Shown: one piece after another, positions 54,953 through 62,085 of the stretch
Layout: every line of letters begins with the position of its first letter
Position numbering within the stretch: position 1 is the first letter of the stretch
Source of the DNA: CAYRNR01 sp964425605
GTDB lineage: Bacteria > Myxococcota_A > UBA796 > UBA9615 > CAYRNR01
DNA length: 64,000 nucleotides
Direction of reading: 5' to 3'
Assembly: GCA_964425605.1 (NCBI GenBank)
Contig: CAYRNR010000014.1
Location: forward strand, 1-64,000
Made by a program: the position numbers and the translations under genes
Notes under the pieces: generated by a model
What the model was told of the DNA's origin: nothing
The model's database searches: none
What the model saw: only the letters and a program-made list of their open reading frames with translations

Positions 54953-55481
54953 CGTGCTCCCCCAGCTTCTTTCGCAGGCGTTTGTACCCGCGATGGGCCG
55001 CGACCTTCACCGCCGACTCGCTCATTCCCAGGATCTCGGCCACCTCCTTGACGCTGCGTTGCTCCAGCTTCAGCAGCTCGACCACCCGTCGCTGCCCCGC
55101 CGGGAGTCCGGCCACGGCAGCTCGGACCGCGGCTCGATCATGGCTCGCGGTCACGAGGTCGCGCGGATCCGCAAGGTCCGATACGTCAGCCCGGTTGGTC
55201 TCGCGGATCGTCGCTCGGCTGACCCGCCGGAACGTGTCCGTGAGCCTGTGGCGGGCGATCGCCCTGAACCAGGGCATGAACGGCCGGGCCGGGTCGTAGG
55301 TGTGCCGCGCCTTGTGAACCGCGATGAGGACATTCTGCATGCCGTCGTCGACGCGGTCCGGCGGCAGCTGATGTCTCGCCATGGTCCGCACGGCCTCGGC
55401 CAGCTCCTTCAGCAGGGTCTCGTACGCGGACCTGTCCCCGCCCTGTGCGAGCACCATGAGCCGCCGGAGCTCCTCGCTCAC
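54945..55481 (-). CDS. ECF-type RNA polymerase sigma factor (SigF-like)
   Basis: 178 aa. Sigma region 2 is at about 20-85 (DDGMQNVLIAVHKARHTYDP, PFMPWFRAIARHRLTDTFRR) and region 4 at about 120-175 (LPAGQRRVVELLKLEQRSVKEVAEILGMSESAVKVAAHRGYKRLRKKL). No region 1 or 3 exists, as in ECF factors. The NrsF-type neighbour and the promoter at 55557-55582 place it in the SigF group. It should direct RNA polymerase to GTAACC-N16-CGAA promoters, including its own and the divergent lipoprotein gene. Confidence 0.9.
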   Translation of the reverse strand: MSEELRRLMVLAQGGDRSAYETLLKELAEAVRTMARHQLPPDRVDDGMQNVLIAVHKARHTYDPARPFMPWFRAIARHRLTDTFRRVSRATIRETNRADVSDLADPRDLVTASHDRAAVRAAVAGLPAGQRRVVELLKLEQRSVKEVAEILGMSESAVKVAAHRGYKRLRKKLGEHDG

Positions 55482-55556
55482 CGCGTCCCTCTCCAGACCT
55501 GAGGTCTCCCCTGGGTTCGGGCCATCCCCCCGCCGAAGGACTGCCCTATCTTGATC

Positions 55557-55582
55557 TTCGCAGGTGGGGACCGATCGGTTAC
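55557..55582 (-). promoter_or_regulatory. SigF-type promoter of the ECF sigma operon
   Basis: On the minus strand GTAACC (55577-55582), exactly 16 bases, then CGAA (55557-55560). This equals the -35/-10 motif recalled for Caulobacter SigF with NrsF. It predicts a transcript start near 55550 and a leader of about 70 bases, and thus autoregulation. Confidence 0.75.
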
Positions 55583-55623
55583 AGCCCGGCCGCGATTTTC
55601 TCGTCCCCTACGTCCGTCGGGGT

Positions 55624-55649
55624 GTAACCAAATCGCCGCTGCATGCGAA
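55624..55649 (+). promoter_or_regulatory. SigF-type promoter of the poly-Asp lipoprotein gene
   Basis: GTAACC (55624-55629), exactly 16 bases, then CGAA (55646-55649), the same motif as the divergent promoter at 55557-55582. The predicted start near 55656 gives a leader of about 45 bases to the ATG at 55701. Confidence 0.75.
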
Positions 55650-55700
55650 TCAGAAAACAGAGACAACCCACATCCAATGCCCCTGGAAAGGAAACGAGTC

Positions 55701-56243
55701 ATGCACGACGCCCGCATCCTCCTGACGTTCGCCCTCGTCCTGTCCCTGCTGTCCCTCGCGCTCCCGGCGTGCGAGACCGGGACCCACCCACTCAACGGTG
55801 GCGACGACGATGACGACGACGACATCGTGGATGACGACGACGATGACGTGGCCGACGACGACGACGCTGCGCCCGCCGAGGCCGCAGTCAGTGGCGCCGC
55901 GGGCCGCACCTTCTCCACGTGCCCGCCGGCCGGCAACGGCGTGGGCGACCTGTGCATGTTCCTGCTGTCCGACTGCGCAGACCCCGACAGTACGGTGGCC
56001 AGCGCCGTCGTACTCGACGCCGACATGTCCTGGCCCGACAACAAGATCGACTTCACCGTCGAGGAGGTCCCCGACGGCGTGTGGCAGCTCTACGGCTTCC
56101 TCGACGACGACGGCAGCGGCTGCGAGGGCGGCATCTCCAACGGAGACTTCTTCCTCGCTGGTGCCTGCGTCGAGGTGGTGGTGGTGGATCAGCGGGACGT
56201 GGAGGGGGTGGTGGTCACGTTCGATTCGAAGTGTCAGCTCTGA
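55701..56243 (+). CDS. Poly-Asp lipoprotein, predicted SigF target
   Basis: 180 aa. The lipobox LPAC gives lipidated C24. Residues about 33-58 are nearly all Asp, a flexible acidic linker that may bind cations. The C-terminal ~110 residues are a small beta domain with six Cys (CPPAGNGVGDLCMFLLSDC, CEGG, ACVEVVV, SKCQL) that resembles a prealbumin-like or carboxypeptidase-regulatory-like fold (WQLYGFLDDDGSG). Start ATG 55701 follows AAAGGAAACGAGTC; the ATG at 55677 is less likely. Divergent from the ECF sigma gene with a matching promoter, so it is probably a stress-induced envelope protein. Confidence 0.8.
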   Translation: MHDARILLTFALVLSLLSLALPACETGTHPLNGGDDDDDDDIVDDDDDDVADDDDAAPAEAAVSGAAGRTFSTCPPAGNGVGDLCMFLLSDCADPDSTVASAVVLDADMSWPDNKIDFTVEEVPDGVWQLYGFLDDDGSGCEGGISNGDFFLAGACVEVVVVDQRDVEGVVVTFDSKCQL

Positions 56244-56315
56244 TTCAACTCCTCACGTTTTCGCGGCGTTCCCGGACGCCGGCGCCGATGAGCTGCGTTT
56301 CCCGTTGCCCCCCCT

Positions 56316-56354
56316 CTGACCGGATCTGCACGGAGTCTGACCGAAACGGTCATT
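56316..56354 (+). promoter_or_regulatory. Operator-like element B, upstream of the zinc-finger gene
   Basis: CTGACCG (56316-56322) is repeated at 56337-56343, exactly 21 bp apart. The second copy is part of TGACCG-AAA-CGGTCA (56338-56352). A -10-like TATCGT lies at 56376-56381, 22 bases after the element end, the same distance as in element A at 52143-52181. 29 of 39 positions match A. Confidence 0.6.
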
Positions 56355-56423
56355 CAATCCCAGTAGTCACACCGATATCGTGTGAGAGGTGCTGACCCAG
56401 CTTGCCGCGAGGATTTGGAAGAC

Positions 56424-57074
56424 ATGAAGGTAGACTGCTACGTCTGTGAGTGCACGGGGAAGGTCGAATGTGATCAGTGCCGCGGCAAGGGGAGATACGG
56501 CGGCCTCTTCGGATTCGGAACGTCGGTCTGCGTGACCTGTTCGGGGACGGGTACGGTGGAGTGCACCGCCTGCCTGGGGCGCGGTTGTTCGGTGGACGAG
56601 CCGCGGAGGCCCCGCACGTCGAGGGTGAACGGCTTCGAAGTGCCGGGAGGCTCCTTCACCACCGCGTTCGCCGACAAGGACACCGACAGGTACTACGCGG
56701 CGACGGATGCCATCGAAGCGATGGCAGGGAGAGGCAATCGATCGGGCCTGGGCGAGATAGAGGCATTCATTCGATGCAACAGCAAGAACGATGCTCTCAA
56801 ATTCCACAAGCCGAGTTCGGGGCGCATGGTTCAGTCCAGCGTCCAAGACGCTGATCGGGAATTGACGATCCTGATCAGCCGGGATCAACACTTCGAAGAT
56901 CCCGAAACCGTGCAACGACAGTTCGCCGTTTATCTGGCTCAAGGCAGGAAGGACCTGCTGGGCAGCTTGCTCACCGAGACCGAATCCCGGTTCGGCTTCG
57001 TGATCGCCAGAAAGCTGGAGTTGTTGTTTTCTCACTACATCGCTCACGGAAAATACCTGAGTGCGAAGCGATGA
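56424..57074 (+). CDS. DnaJ-type zinc-finger protein of unknown function
   Basis: 216 aa. Residues 1-60 hold two DnaJ-like CxxCxxTGxxxCxxC units: CYVCECTGKVECDQCRGKG and CVTCSGTGTVECTACLGRG, which should bind two zinc ions. No J domain or DnaJ C-terminal domain follows. The rest (about 70-216) is helical and not recognised. Base composition is visibly lower in G+C than in neighbouring genes, with many A/T-ending codons, so it may have come by transfer. The ATG at 56424 fits the predicted transcript start near 56388; an upstream GTG at 56382 would lie before it. The upstream element B suggests control by an AraC-type regulator. Confidence 0.78.
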   Translation: MKVDCYVCECTGKVECDQCRGKGRYGGLFGFGTSVCVTCSGTGTVECTACLGRGCSVDEPRRPRTSRVNGFEVPGGSFTTAFADKDTDRYYAATDAIEAMAGRGNRSGLGEIEAFIRCNSKNDALKFHKPSSGRMVQSSVQDADRELTILISRDQHFEDPETVQRQFAVYLAQGRKDLLGSLLTETESRFGFVIARKLELLFSHYIAHGKYLSAKR

Positions 57075-57183
57075 GAAGTTGAACAGGAGATACGAGCTCT
57101 GGAGCATTCGCGGATAGCAAGCGAGGAGCAGGACTGAGACATTCGGATCGCGGGATGATCCTACCGCGAGATTCGGGCCCGTA

Positions 57184-58443
57184 TCACCGCGATCCCGAGA
57201 CCGTTTCCCTCAAGTTCTCCCCTCGCGGAGCCTCGTCGTCGGGGGCCTCCTCTTCCGGAACGTCCGCGTCCGTGGCGACCTGTTCTCCGCCATCCTCCGC
57301 CGGCTCGACCTCGTCCATCAGCTCCGCTACCGCCTCTTCCTCCTCTGCCGCCGGCAGGAACGCCAGCACCTTGGCCTCGAACCGCACGCCGCCGGGCGTC
57401 TCGTGCTCCTCGATGCACCAGCAGCGGTCCTTGACCAGCTCGGCCACCCCCGCGGCGGCCGTCTCGACGAACTCGTTCTGATCGAGGCGGCTGGTCAGGT
57501 CGCTGGCGTCGCCAGTGGTGGACAGCACCTCGATGCTGCCCGCCTGGATCGACTCGCCGAGGTAACGCACGACCTGGATGCGCGCGTCGCGCTGGGCCTG
57601 GGAGCGGGCGATGCGCTCGGAGTCGAGGATGTCGGAGAGTCCGACGAAGTACTCGCCGCGGTTGCTGCGGGGGATCTGGCTGGTCCAGTCACCGCACGGC
57701 TCGCAGGCCTTGTACAGATCCGGGGGCACGGCGGTGGTCTTGAACGCGAAGAACACGGGGTTGTCGAAGGTCACGGAGCGCTGCCACTGCACGCCGTCCT
57801 TGACCTCGACGCCCACCTCGACGCCCTTGGCGCCCCCGCTGGCCTTGAGTCCCTTCTGGTCCGCCGTGAAGTGCATCACCTTGCCGCTGCCCTCGAGGAA
57901 CTCGCCCAGGTAGAGCCCGGTGCAACGCCCGGCGCCTTCCTCGCAGCAGGCGGCGAAGGCCTCGGGATCCTCGAGGGTCGCGACCATCTTACGGGTCAGG
58001 GTGTACTGGACGCGGACGATGGAGCCGCCCTTGTAACCGAACCCGACGCTCCCGCCTGCTCCGAGGGAGCTGAGCAGGGGGAGGCCGAGTCCGGCGGAGA
58101 CCGACGTGCTGGCGTTGAAGTACTCGTCGTACTGCACGCCGCCGGCGTCGATCTCCCGGTAGGTGATGTGCTCGCCACAGGCCGTCTGCATCGCCATGGC
58201 GTCGTCCAGATCGAGCGCGCCCTCGGGGACGAAGCGTCCGAGGTACGGCGAGGGATCGGTGTCGAAGCTGCTGCGCATGAAGAAGTTGGAGCGGCCGGTG
58301 GACACGCGCTCCACCAGCTCGAGCAGCTCGGGCGGGACTTTCTGCTTTCGCTTGGTCTGGGCCGGCAAGCAGACGAGCAAGGACGCCGCCAGGGCCGCGG
58401 CGATCGCGGCCGGCCGGATGATCCTCGGTGCTGTTTCAGTCAT
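57184..58443 (-). CDS. LPP20-like secreted protein of the caspase operon
   Basis: 419 aa. The signal peptide ends near LPAQT. The middle part (about 100-230) has Gly-rich beta strands (TSVSAGLGLPLLSSLGAGGSVGFGYKGG). The region about 250-360 (ARSQAQRDARIQVVRYLGESIQAGSIEVLS ... VKDRCWCIEEHETPGGVRFEAKVLAFLP) resembles the LPP20/'lipoprotein 20' domain. It ends in a long Glu/Asp/Ala tail. Several Cys pairs (ACCEEGAGRC, CEPCGD) suggest disulfides. It is the last gene of the five-gene operon, 55 bp after the DUF4384-like gene. A periplasmic or outer-membrane partner of the caspase-like proteins is inferred. Confidence 0.7.
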   Translation of the reverse strand: MTETAPRIIRPAAIAAALAASLLVCLPAQTKRKQKVPPELLELVERVSTGRSNFFMRSSFDTDPSPYLGRFVPEGALDLDDAMAMQTACGEHITYREIDAGGVQYDEYFNASTSVSAGLGLPLLSSLGAGGSVGFGYKGGSIVRVQYTLTRKMVATLEDPEAFAACCEEGAGRCTGLYLGEFLEGSGKVMHFTADQKGLKASGGAKGVEVGVEVKDGVQWQRSVTFDNPVFFAFKTTAVPPDLYKACEPCGDWTSQIPRSNRGEYFVGLSDILDSERIARSQAQRDARIQVVRYLGESIQAGSIEVLSTTGDASDLTSRLDQNEFVETAAAGVAELVKDRCWCIEEHETPGGVRFEAKVLAFLPAAEEEEAVAELMDEVEPAEDGGEQVATDADVPEEEAPDDEAPRGENLRETVSGSR

Positions 58444-58498
58444 ACACTACTCCCTTTCTCCTGGTCATTGCCGCCCGCGCGCTGGACGACTGTCTTGG

Positions 58499-59764
58499 TC
58501 AGGGCCGGCACGGGGAGGCGTCCTCCCGGGCCCGCTGGGCCGCCTCGACGATGGCCGAGAACTCATCGCTGTTCGAGCCGACCACGGTGTACGTGGCCCG
58601 TCCGACGGCGGCGCCCGCCGGATAGACACCTTCGCTGAAGCTCTGCTCCACGCGGCAGTACCCCAGCCAGCCCTCGGCGGGCCCGAACGACTCGCCGGCC
58701 GGCACGGCTATTGCGACGAGGGACTCGTCGCCCGCGACAGGATCCCGGATCACGAACCCCTTCCCGACGGATCCCTCGGCGTCCACCACGTCCGGGATGC
58801 CGGGGTATGGCCAGATGAGGAAGGCCTCACCGCTACGGGTGACGCTGAACACGCGCACACGCGCCGGGCGGTTGACCCGGACGATGGGCTCGATCTCGGC
58901 GCCCTCCTCGAAGACGTTGTCTCCGCGGGGCAGATCGACCCAGACCTGTAGCTGCTCGTCTCCCGCCCTCGCGCCCCGCTGGAGCTGCAGCGTGTGGTCC
59001 GCGACACAGTCCCCGGCCTCTCCGGACTGCAGGGCGAACAGGTCGAGGGGGAACCGCGGGCCGGGTAGGGCCACCTCGCCGGCCACGCCCGGCGTGTGCA
59101 TGTAGGCCATCAACTTGACCCCGTCGTCGCGGGGCGAGAGCACCAGCTGGAGGCGATCCGCATCGACACAGCGCGATGGTTCGCCTGCCACACCGCCTTC
59201 CCCTACCCCGTCGCGGCAGATCCGCACCCCTGACCGTCCGAGAAAGCCGTCCAGCTCGGTCCGGATCGCCGTCCCCAGCACCCCGGCCGAGCAGCCGCTC
59301 GCCCACTGGGGGGCCTCGTGCCGCACGAGATCCGCCCGCTGCGCGGCGACCTCCCCGGCCAGGGCTGCGAGCCGGCCGTCCAGGTCCCGGGCCTGCGTCC
59401 TGAGCAGATCCACGTGCTCGCGGGGGATGGCCACCGAGACGCACGCCTGCCGCCGTTCGAACTGCTCCTCCCACGTGGTCACGTGGCGCTGAACACTGGC
59501 GCAGGTCATCTCGGTCAATCCCGCGCAGACGTTTCGCAACAGCCGCTCCCGCGCGATCTCGTAGGCCTCGTTCAAGGCCTGGTCGCGGGGTCCGCTGGCG
59601 TGGCCCACCTCCACCCAGTAGCCGGGGGGTGGAGTCGTGGAGCAGGACGCGTCGGCGCCGGAGGACTGTGTGACCGAACCGGCAGCGGGACCACCGATCA
59701 GAAACGCCGAGAACAGCGCCGAGAAGAGCGCAGCCGCGTACGATGGACGAGGGTACCCGTTCAT
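58499..59764 (-). CDS. DUF4384-like protein with LPP20-like N-terminal region
   Basis: 421 aa. The signal peptide ends near GPAAGS. Residues about 30-130 resemble an LPP20-like domain (GYWVEVGHASGPRDQALNEAYEIARERLLRNVC). A Leu-rich coiled coil (HVDLLRTQARDLDGRLAALAGEVAA) follows. The C-terminal ~160 residues match the DUF4384 pattern (VRVNRPARVRVFSVTRSGEAFLIWPYPG ... SLVAIAVPAGESFG), a domain often fused to bacterial caspase-like proteases. Here the domain is on a separate protein in the same operon. The ATG at 59764 overlaps the preceding stop by one base. Confidence 0.78.
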   Translation of the reverse strand: MNGYPRPSYAAALFSALFSAFLIGGPAAGSVTQSSGADASCSTTPPPGYWVEVGHASGPRDQALNEAYEIARERLLRNVCAGLTEMTCASVQRHVTTWEEQFERRQACVSVAIPREHVDLLRTQARDLDGRLAALAGEVAAQRADLVRHEAPQWASGCSAGVLGTAIRTELDGFLGRSGVRICRDGVGEGGVAGEPSRCVDADRLQLVLSPRDDGVKLMAYMHTPGVAGEVALPGPRFPLDLFALQSGEAGDCVADHTLQLQRGARAGDEQLQVWVDLPRGDNVFEEGAEIEPIVRVNRPARVRVFSVTRSGEAFLIWPYPGIPDVVDAEGSVGKGFVIRDPVAGDESLVAIAVPAGESFGPAEGWLGYCRVEQSFSEGVYPAGAAVGRATYTVVGSNSDEFSAIVEAAQRAREDASPCRP

Positions 59765-60273
59765 CACTTCTTGCTGTAGCCCTTGTCGAAGAGGAACACC
59801 TCGTCGACCAGCTCCGCGGTCTCCGGTCCGGTCCTCGACCAGGGCGGCTTGAAACGGTAGAGGCGTAACGTCTGACCCTGCACCATCAGTGCGTAGTTGC
59901 TCTCCCTGCTCTCCATCAGGGTGACGACCCAGTCCGACGGGGCCTGCGCCAGCTCGGCCGATATCTTCGCGGCATGTTCCGCGAACCGCGGGTCGAGCTG
60001 CGCCTTCGTACCGACCAGGAAGGCCTCGATCCGCCAAGGCGGGACCAGGGCGGGATGGTCGCAGCTCCCGGTGCCAAACTCCTCCCCATCGAAGCGGACA
60101 CTCATGATGGCGGCTGTTTGGAGTCCCAACACATCGCTTTCGAAGGTATGGACATTCTCGTAGCCGCTCGTGTACCGCCAGCACCCGGACTGTCCCACGG
60201 CGAGCAACACCACGAGCAACGGGAGGAGCTGTCCTCCCGCCGCCACGGTTCGGCGAGCCATTTTCTCGTGCAT
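59764..60273 (-). CDS. Small putative lipoprotein of the caspase operon
   Basis: 169 aa. A Lys/Arg-containing N-terminus, a hydrophobic core and lipobox GQSGC (lipidated C31) mark a lipoprotein. The mature ~138 residues show alternating strands (IMSVRFDGEEFGTGSCDHP, TLRLYRFKPPW) and no known domain. The ATG at 60273 follows GAGGGCTCAGC. Its stop overlaps the DUF4384-like start (TGATG). It lies 60 bp after the second caspase gene. Confidence 0.72.
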   Translation of the reverse strand: MHEKMARRTVAAGGQLLPLLVVLLAVGQSGCWRYTSGYENVHTFESDVLGLQTAAIMSVRFDGEEFGTGSCDHPALVPPWRIEAFLVGTKAQLDPRFAEHAAKISAELAQAPSDWVVTLMESRESNYALMVQGQTLRLYRFKPPWSRTGPETAELVDEVFLFDKGYSKK

Positions 60274-60333
60274 GCTGAGCCCTCCACTCGATTCGTCGGT
60301 AGCCGTCGCGCTCGAACCCGCGATCCACGAGCC

Positions 60334-62085
60334 TCAGGGCAACCCTCCACCCGGCTTGAACCCCGTATACTTGTCGCTCAACACCTTTGCCGCGGCCACC
60401 GTGAAGAGACCCGTGCTCAATCCGAACACCACGACACCGCCTGCGAAACGTGACTCGTCCTGGATGACCAGGTCATCATCGAGCACATTCCCTGCGGTCA
60501 AGGAGCCGACCAACATCCCGGCCATCGAAGCGAAGAACAGAGCCATGTACAAGGGACGCTCCTTCTCGACGACCAGCTCCCCGCGCACCCTCCATCGCCC
60601 TCGATGCAGCTCGGCCGATCCCGCGGTCACACCACCTTTGTGGTGCTTGAACTGCACGACGTACTCCCCTGGCGCGACCTGGATCTTGCACGGCGCATCG
60701 CAGGTCCTGGGGGTACTCCAGTCCGAACGCAGGATCGCTACAGTCGTCCGCGGTAGGTTCGCGGTGATGCGCAGGTCGCAGAACCCGCCGGAGGCCGGGA
60801 GTCGATGCTCCTCGCGCAGGGACGTATCGTGCTGTGTGACGTGGTCGACCACCTCCTGCGCCGCGTGCAGGTGAGGCACCTCGACGGAGCGGGTCGCGCC
60901 GGCCGAGCTCACCGAGGCGTCGCGGTATTTGTGGATGTACTCCTGGGCCAGCGAGGCCGCCTCGCCGTCGCGCTTCAGCAGGAGCGGCTCGACCTCCCGC
61001 CACTCGCGCTCCGCCCTGGCCAGCAACCGCTCCTCGGCATCGTCGAGGTTGTCCTGCTGGGCCTGCATCAGCTCGGCCTCGGCCTCGCGAGCCCTGCGGA
61101 CCTGCTCGGCCAGGGCCGCGAGATCCTCGCCCGAGCCGACCTCGGCGTTGGTGACCGCCGGTCTGTTGCGGGGGTCGTCTTCGGGGAGGACGAGAGCCGC
61201 CAGATCAGGCCCCCCCTCGCGCCCCTGTGACAGGACGAGGTCTGCCCCGGGGCCGACCAGTCCCGGGGTCTGCGTGCGGCCGCGGACGACCGAGCGCAGG
61301 GCGTCGGCGGTGTAGGTCACCGCCTCTGCGACGGTCACCTCGCGGTCCTCGTCTTGGTCGGCCCAGCCGCGCAAGCCGCCGAGCATCAGGTAGCTGAACG
61401 CCGGTCGGTCGACGCCGGGGAGCGGGCCGGCGAACTGGTTGGACTGCCCCGCGGTCACCACGGTGACGCGGGTGGAGTCCAGTGCGTAGCTCGGGATCAT
61501 CGGCTGCAGTCCATCCACGAGCGCCCCGCCGCCCTGGGACTGCCCCGAGAAGCACGCATCGAGCAACAACAGGGTCTGGGCCTGCGGCCCCAGGGTGAGA
61601 TCCTCGATCAGTTCCCGCTGGATCAGCCCACGCGCGTAGACACTGTCTGCGGTCTGTTGGGTGTCCACGCCCACCAGGATTCCGTCGAGGCCGTCCGCCG
61701 CAGGCGCGCCGTGGCCGATGAACACGAACCACAGCGTACCTCCAGGCTGGACCCGCTCTGTCGCGGTCACGGCGGCCTTGCGCATGGCCTCGAGCGTCGC
61801 CTCGTTGTCCCGCAACAACGTCACGCTGCCCACGGGAACGCCCCGTGTACGCGTCAGCCAGGCGTACCAGTCGCTTGCGTTGGCCACCGCGCCCGCCACG
61901 TCCGGAACGAAGAAGTAGTCCTCGATGCCCACGATGACGGCGGCATCGTTCTCGCCACCCCCTTCGTGTCGCGGCGGCCGGTTCAACGAGGGCCACTCGT
62001 CGCGCTTGGCGTGGCTCGCCCCAGGGGTGGCCAGGAGCGCGGCGAGCGCCAGTGCGACACAGGAGATCTCGAGGCGTCCGGTCAT
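60334..62085 (-). CDS. Caspase-like protease (peptidase C14), second of the tandem
   Basis: 583 aa. The signal peptide ends near ASHAKR. The caspase-fold domain occupies about 45-280: VIVGIEDYFF, catalytic His125 in FIGHGAP, catalytic Cys178 in LLLLDACFSGQ. The Asp two residues before Cys suggests basic (Arg/Lys) P1 specificity as in metacaspases. A coiled coil (about 330-400), a PEGA-like domain (WSTPRTCDAPCKIQVAPGEY, about 455-500) and two hydrophobic helices near the C-terminus (about 512-530 and 550-570) follow. It is probably anchored with its protease outside the cytoplasm. The start overlaps the stop of the first caspase gene (ATGA). Confidence 0.87.
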   Translation of the reverse strand: MTGRLEISCVALALAALLATPGASHAKRDEWPSLNRPPRHEGGGENDAAVIVGIEDYFFVPDVAGAVANASDWYAWLTRTRGVPVGSVTLLRDNEATLEAMRKAAVTATERVQPGGTLWFVFIGHGAPAADGLDGILVGVDTQQTADSVYARGLIQRELIEDLTLGPQAQTLLLLDACFSGQSQGGGALVDGLQPMIPSYALDSTRVTVVTAGQSNQFAGPLPGVDRPAFSYLMLGGLRGWADQDEDREVTVAEAVTYTADALRSVVRGRTQTPGLVGPGADLVLSQGREGGPDLAALVLPEDDPRNRPAVTNAEVGSGEDLAALAEQVRRAREAEAELMQAQQDNLDDAEERLLARAEREWREVEPLLLKRDGEAASLAQEYIHKYRDASVSSAGATRSVEVPHLHAAQEVVDHVTQHDTSLREEHRLPASGGFCDLRITANLPRTTVAILRSDWSTPRTCDAPCKIQVAPGEYVVQFKHHKGGVTAGSAELHRGRWRVRGELVVEKERPLYMALFFASMAGMLVGSLTAGNVLDDDLVIQDESRFAGGVVVFGLSTGLFTVAAAKVLSDKYTGFKPGGGLP

